DNA of 40,588 nucleotides from an uncultured Chloroflexota bacterium (lineage in GTDB: Bacteria > Chloroflexota > UBA11872 > UBA12225). The notes under the pieces were generated by a model, which was given only the letters and a program-made list of their open reading frames with translations, had not been told where the DNA came from and searched no databases. The DNA lies in the NCBI GenBank assembly GCA_902805635.1, contig CADCTC010000207.1, forward strand, positions 1 through 40,588, given 5' to 3'. Positions 37,267 to 40,588 of the stretch are shown here, piece after piece; position 1 is the first letter of the stretch; each line of letters begins with the position of its first letter. Both the position numbers and the translations under genes were made by a program.

Positions 37267-38978
37267 AGTCCCCCAAATCGCGAACTCGCCCCCTTTGGGG
37301 TTAACCCCAAGCCCTGCACCTGGTGCAGCGTGATCCGCGCCCGGTAGCACCTGGCGCGGATCTTTGTCTCTACCGTGCCGGTGTTTGCACGGGACCACTG
37401 GGCGTTCGCTTCACCCGCCCCTCCCGGGTCGCCCAACTCTTCTAGTGGCGCGACCGTCACTTCCTTCAGCAGCAGCTGCACCAGCTCCTTCTGGTCCTCG
37501 ATGGGCAGGGCGGCGATGAGGCGCGAGAAGTCCTCGAGGCTGCGGCGGATGGTGTCCTCGTCCAGCACGCGCGAGCGCCGACGGTCGATGTCCGCCTGCT
37601 GCGTGGCGACGAGCAGCTGCAGGCGCTCCTTCTCCGCGACCAGGCGGCGGTACTCGTCGCGCAGGTCAGCCGAGAGCAGGTCCTCTTCCTTCATCACGTC
37701 GATCAGCCGGCGTATGCCGGCGGTCAGCCGGCCGATCTCGTCGCGGCGCCGCTGCTGCTCCTGCTCCAGCGCCGCCACCGAGTCGCCCGCGCCGCGGTCG
37801 GCGGCCTCGATGCACGCCCTGAGGATAGCGGGGCTGCTCCCGAGCGCCGCGAGCGCCCCCTTCACCGCCTCCTCGAAGGCGCGGGCGGGAACCAGGCGCA
37901 CCGGGCAGGGCGAGTGCCGGCCGTCCTGGATGACGGTGTAGCAGGCGTAGTAGAGATAGGGCGTGCCGTCCGGCCGCTTTTTGCCCGGCCGGTACGGCGT
38001 CATCGTCAGGCCGCACCGCTCGCACTTGAGGATGCCCTTGAGCAGGTGGTGGTGCGGGTCGGCGAAGACGACGTCCACGCCCTCCTGCCGCGGCCGCAGC
38101 GCGGCGTTCGCCGCCTCCCACGTGTCCACATCGACCAGCGGCTGGTGGACGCCCGCGTACACCGCGCCGTTGAAGCGGATGCAGCCCTTGTAGACCGGGT
38201 TGCGCACGATGCCGGTGACCGTGTCCTCGTCGAACCGTGCGCCCCCGACCGCCTTCTGCTCTCCGACGCGCGTGGTGATCGTGCGCCGGCGGGTGCGGTA
38301 GCCGCGGGAGTTGAGCTCGTTGGCGACGGTGGACGGGGAGCGCGTCTCGGCGATGCGGGCGAACACGTGCTGGATGATCGGCAGCTCCTCGTCCGAAGCG
38401 CTGAGCAGCTTGGATTCCTTGTCGTAGGTGAAGCCCAGCGGCACGTGGCCGCCGTGCCACAGGCCCTTCTCCGCCCGGCCGAGCATCTTGCTGATCGTCC
38501 GCTCGCGGGTCAGCTCGCGCTCGAACTGCGCGAAGCTCAGCAGGATGTTCAGCATCAGCATGCCCGTAGGGTTGGAGGTGTCGAACTGCTGGGTGGCAGA
38601 GACGAAGGTGGCGTTGTGCGCCTGGAGCACCTCCCAGAAGTCGTAGAAGTCCTTGAGCGAGCGCGAGATGCGGTCAATCTTGTACGTGACGACGACGTTG
38701 ACCCGCCCCGCGCGCACGTCCTCCAGCAGCTCCCGGATGCCCGGCCGGTTGAAGTCCTTGCCGGAGTAGCCGGGGTCGTCGTACACGCCCGCGACCACCC
38801 AGCCCTTCTCCGCCTGGATGTCGATGTACTTGCGGCAGATCTCCTGCTGCCGGTCGAGCGAGCTGTACTCACTCCGCGCCTGCTCGTCGGTCGAGACGCG
38901 CGTGTAGATGGCGCAGCGCAGCGCGGGGGCAGATGCTACGCCCGGCGCGGACGCCCGCTGGCCGGATCGCTTCTTCAT
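37203..38978 (-). CDS. Large serine recombinase
   Basis: This is a 591-residue site-specific recombinase. The N-terminal resolvase domain has YTRVSTDEQ with catalytic Ser29, DDPGYSGKDFNRPGIRELL and YKIDRISRSL. A recombinase domain then has PLGFTYDKESKLL and TVTGIVRNPVYKG. A zinc ribbon has CERCGLTM and YYACYT. A coiled coil (about 400-490, EQEQQRRRDEIGRLTAGI) follows. After about residue 535 the frame reads on into non-family sequence, and its last 20 residues (GSPSWIRTNNLPVNSRTLYR) are the antisense of the tRNA-Asn gene. The C-terminus was therefore probably changed by integration. Its ATG overlaps the stop of the PIN gene upstream (ATGA), so the two are coupled. Confidence 0.93.
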   Translation of the reverse strand: MKKRSGQRASAPGVASAPALRCAIYTRVSTDEQARSEYSSLDRQQEICRKYIDIQAEKGWVVAGVYDDPGYSGKDFNRPGIRELLEDVRAGRVNVVVTYKIDRISRSLKDFYDFWEVLQAHNATFVSATQQFDTSNPTGMLMLNILLSFAQFERELTRERTISKMLGRAEKGLWHGGHVPLGFTYDKESKLLSASDEELPIIQHVFARIAETRSPSTVANELNSRGYRTRRRTITTRVGEQKAVGGARFDEDTVTGIVRNPVYKGCIRFNGAVYAGVHQPLVDVDTWEAANAALRPRQEGVDVVFADPHHHLLKGILKCERCGLTMTPYRPGKKRPDGTPYLYYACYTVIQDGRHSPCPVRLVPARAFEEAVKGALAALGSSPAILRACIEAADRGAGDSVAALEQEQQRRRDEIGRLTAGIRRLIDVMKEEDLLSADLRDEYRRLVAEKERLQLLVATQQADIDRRRSRVLDEDTIRRSLEDFSRLIAALPIEDQKELVQLLLKEVTVAPLEELGDPGGAGEANAQWSRANTGTVETKIRARCYRARITLHQVQGLGLTPKGASSRFGGLGSPSWIRTNNLPVNSRTLYR

Positions 38979-39439
38979 TGCTCGGACTCCGGATTCTGTG
39001 TGGTGAGGCCGGCCCAGCGCGCCGCCGCGAGCAGCGCCTCGTCGGCGCTCACGAAGGTGCCCGTGGCGACGCCGCGGCGCCGCGCCCGCGCAAAAGTGTG
39101 CACGGCCGACGCAAGATGGATGGCATCGAGCGCGCGCAGGCGGAAGTGCGCCGGGGCGGCCAGGAGCAACTGGGCTGCCCGCTGCGCAACCAGCCGGTTC
39201 GTGTCCACGAGCACCAGCGTGCGCGCGTCACGGACGACAGCCCGAAACAACGTGTCGCGCTGCTGCTCCGTGAGCGAGCCCTCCCGTGCCCGGCGGGCCA
39301 GCGCGGACGCAATCTCGGTCACCGCGATGAGTGACGTGGCGAGGGGCTCCTGCTCGCAGAGGTGCGTCACCCACGCCGAGCCGGCCTCGGGGACATACCG
39401 CTTCACCAGTCCGCTCGTATCCAGGTAGCAGAGGGGCAT
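38975..39439 (-). CDS. VapC-like PIN-domain toxin
   Basis: This is a 154-residue protein starting at ATG 39439. The acidic residues expected of a PIN ribonuclease are present: YLDTSGLVKRYV (first Asp), VTEIASALAR (Glu), LRALDAIHLASAV (Asp) and FVSADEALLAAA (Asp). VapC toxins cleave tRNA or rRNA when freed from antitoxin. It is 10 bases after the antitoxin gene and overlaps the recombinase ATG by 4 bases. It is part of a three-gene minus-strand operon. Confidence 0.88.
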   Translation of the reverse strand: MPLCYLDTSGLVKRYVPEAGSAWVTHLCEQEPLATSLIAVTEIASALARRAREGSLTEQQRDTLFRAVVRDARTLVLVDTNRLVAQRAAQLLLAAPAHFRLRALDAIHLASAVHTFARARRRGVATGTFVSADEALLAAARWAGLTTQNPESEQ

Positions 39440-39449
39440 TCCGTGCCCC

Positions 39450-39794
39450 CTAGACCCGGTCTTCGCGATCAGCGATGATGGTCGCCGACAGCGGCGGATC
39501 GAGACAAAGCATGGACGTCCGGAGCGCGTCCGTGTCCTGCGGGCGGGCTCCCGGACGCAGTTCCGGCAGCAGCTCGGCTTCGTCGAGCTCCACAACCAGC
39601 TCGCCCAACGCCGTACGGACCCGCTGGAGCTGCGCGGCCCGGCCTTCCATACCAGCCTCGGTCCGACCGTCGAGACGGGCCAGCGTCTCGTGCAACATGG
39701 AGACGATCGTCTGATTGAGCGAGGCGTCCACGGCGCGCGACCGGGCCTCCAACCGGTGATGCAGTTCGTCGGGGAGCCGCAGGGTAACCCTCAT
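39450..39794 (-). CDS. Ribbon-helix-helix antitoxin (VapB-like)
   Basis: This is a 114-residue protein. The N-terminal 40 residues have RVTLRLPDELHHRLEARSRAVDASLNQTIVSMLHETLARL, a ribbon-helix-helix DNA-binding fold of the Arc/CopG/HicB type. The C-terminal part is Glu/Leu-rich and would wrap the toxin. It is immediately upstream of the PIN gene. It should bind its own promoter: an inverted repeat, TGACAC-x4-GTGTCA, lies 12 bases upstream. Confidence 0.8.
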   Translation of the reverse strand: MRVTLRLPDELHHRLEARSRAVDASLNQTIVSMLHETLARLDGRTEAGMEGRAAQLQRVRTALGELVVELDEAELLPELRPGARPQDTDALRTSMLCLDPPLSATIIADREDRV

Positions 39795-39805
39795 CGCAAT
39801 GGCTA

Positions 39806-39822
39806 TGACACTATGGTGTCAA
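39806..39822 (-). promoter_or_regulatory. Operator-like palindrome over a TTGACA -35 of the antitoxin-toxin-recombinase operon
   Basis: TGACAC-TATG-GTGTCA (39806-39821) is a perfect 6-bp inverted repeat. On the minus strand TTGACA (39817-39822) overlaps it and is a perfect -35. The -10 cannot be placed with certainty. The overlap suits autoregulation by the RHH antitoxin. Confidence 0.5.
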
Positions 39823-39897
39823 GATCCTAGCAGATCGATTGCCGAAGCCAAGCATAGGCGTCGAAGAGAGGGGACGCACCCACGCCGCCGGCCTGCG

Positions 39898-40152
39898 TCA
39901 AGCCGCACGGTCCTTGGTCAGAGATCGTACGGCCGTCTGAGGCAGAGGGTGCAGGCGACCTGGGGTTTTGCGTCGACCGCCGGCATGCACGGCCGCGGCG
40001 TCCGGCGCCACTGCGAGGGGCGCTTCGGCCGCTGCTTCCGAGCGGAGATACATCGCCTTCACCAGCAGATCGCCAATGCGGCGCAGGCGCTCGTCCGCTG
40101 GCAGGTGGTCACGCACGGCGCGATCCCCGGCATCGCGACAGAGGGCGGTCAA
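39898..40152 (-). pseudogene. Small remnant of unknown function
   Basis: This is an 84-codon frame whose middle reads LPADERLRRIGDLLVKAMYL, a convincing helix, with GC-rich third positions. It has only a TTG start and an in-frame TGA two codons upstream, and it ends in low-complexity sequence. It may be the 3' end of a broken gene from the integrated element. I do not recognise the family. Confidence 0.35.
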
Positions 40153-40270
40153 CGCTCATACAGCCGAGGCTAGTGACGCGCGGCTTCGCCAGCGCTTCAC
40201 GGCCGCTTCCTGGCAGCTTCCTGATCAGCCGGGGCGCACGATGTCGTGCAGAGGCTCGTGAGGCAGGCGA

Positions 40271-40588
40271 TCATGAAACGCGGACCGGTCCCCGGTGCGT
40301 GCGCGGACGCCCTGCGGCATGTGAGACCGACTGGTTGCGCCAGGTCAGCTCGAGGTCGGCACCGCCAGGTGCGGAGAGCGCCGCGGCGGCATGGATGGCG
40401 GCGAAGGTCTCGCGGGTGAAGATGGGGAAGGCGGAGCCCTGGAACTAGCCGTCCATCATGTAGCGAGTGACGAGCGAGGCGTTTTGGGCCATGCGCTCGA
40501 CCATCAAGGCCTCGATGAGCTTGCGGACGCTGCGACACGACGCGGCAGGTGAGAGAGATACGCCAGACTGGTTCCAGGCGCAACGGCA
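40271..40588 (-). pseudogene. Broken C-terminus of a type I restriction HsdR-like protein (partial at window edge)
   Basis: The minus frame from 40588 reads RSVRKLIEALMVERMAQNAS and LVTRYMMDG, then TAG at 40445-40447, then FQGSAFPIFTRETFAAI. L-I-E-A-L-M-x-E-R-M, N-A-x-L-V-T-R-Y and (E)FQ-x-x-A-F-P-I-x-x-x-x-x-x-x-I are the pattern of the HsdR C-terminal domain, which is helical and contacts the methylase. A single base change from GAG to TAG would give the stop. The reading resumes to TGA at 40271. No upstream helicase part is visible in the window. Confidence 0.5.

Larger units (their letters stand above)
39823..40588. other. Decayed accessory DNA
   Basis: Apart from the two remnants on the minus strand, nothing intact is seen. 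Other open frames here lack a coding pattern and are likely shadows. This stretch is probably part of the element inserted beside tRNA-Asn. Confidence 0.5.

Noticed and set aside
39799..40173. 124-codon plus-strand frame in the right-end accessory DNA
   Set aside because: Arg/His-rich, opposite to the more coding-like minus frame at 39898-40152, with no motif.
40197..40583. 128-codon minus-strand frame at the right end
   Set aside because: It is out of frame with the HsdR-like pattern, which lies in the neighbouring frame interrupted by TAG.

Overview
The window is GC-rich DNA from a bacterial chromosome. The gene content is mostly core and housekeeping, and it best fits a member of the Chloroflexota. 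That placement is my inference, from the PG_binding_4 proteins, the Lgt and lipoprotein pathway, the PTPS-related membrane proteins, the split complex-I-like membrane genes and the style of the promoters; nothing here proves it. A striking trait is that many genes start 6-7 nt after a -10-like hexamer (TANNNT or CATACT), which is what leaderless transcription looks like.

Left edge (1-300): the last codons of an IS5/IS4-type transposase, followed by a possible 3' remnant of an interrupted gene. From 306 to 9117 there are short divergent and convergent units: a UPF0145-like protein, a peptidoglycan-binding-repeat membrane protein, a PF00882-like zinc phospholipase, a secreted CAP-domain protein, a PHP phosphoesterase, a helical unknown, mnmA, nrdR, a His-rich MogA/MoaB and a small zinc-ribbon protein.

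9236-19135 is one long run of plus-strand genes. It holds a zinc-finger/TM/discoidin-like protein, then ftsY and ffh (co-translational membrane targeting), a PolX-family protein whose polymerase catalytic residues are gone but whose PHP domain is intact, and lgt. It ends with a three-gene module of complex-I/Mrp-like membrane subunits that has no redox partner and lacks the key charged residues. A Gfo/Idh/MocA oxidoreductase on the minus strand is divergent from glycyl-tRNA synthetase. Next come ppdK (with a structured leader), dnaG and the primary sigma factor gene; the last two recall the macromolecular synthesis operon, without rpsU.

28338-35614 holds three large polytopic membrane proteins. 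Two are divergent paralogues of the PTPS-related/YfhO-like type and the third is a GT-C/ArnT-like protein; they probably act on cell-surface polymers. Palindromic repeats have entered one of them in frame. A solitary sugar-binding lipoprotein follows.

The right end (37192-40588) is accessory DNA. A tRNA-Asn gene abuts a large serine recombinase whose reading frame runs antisense through the tRNA. The recombinase is overlapped by a VapC-like PIN gene preceded by a ribbon-helix-helix antitoxin gene. Beyond these lie decayed genes, including a broken type I restriction HsdR-like C-terminus. This looks like one end of an integrative element inserted at tRNA-Asn.
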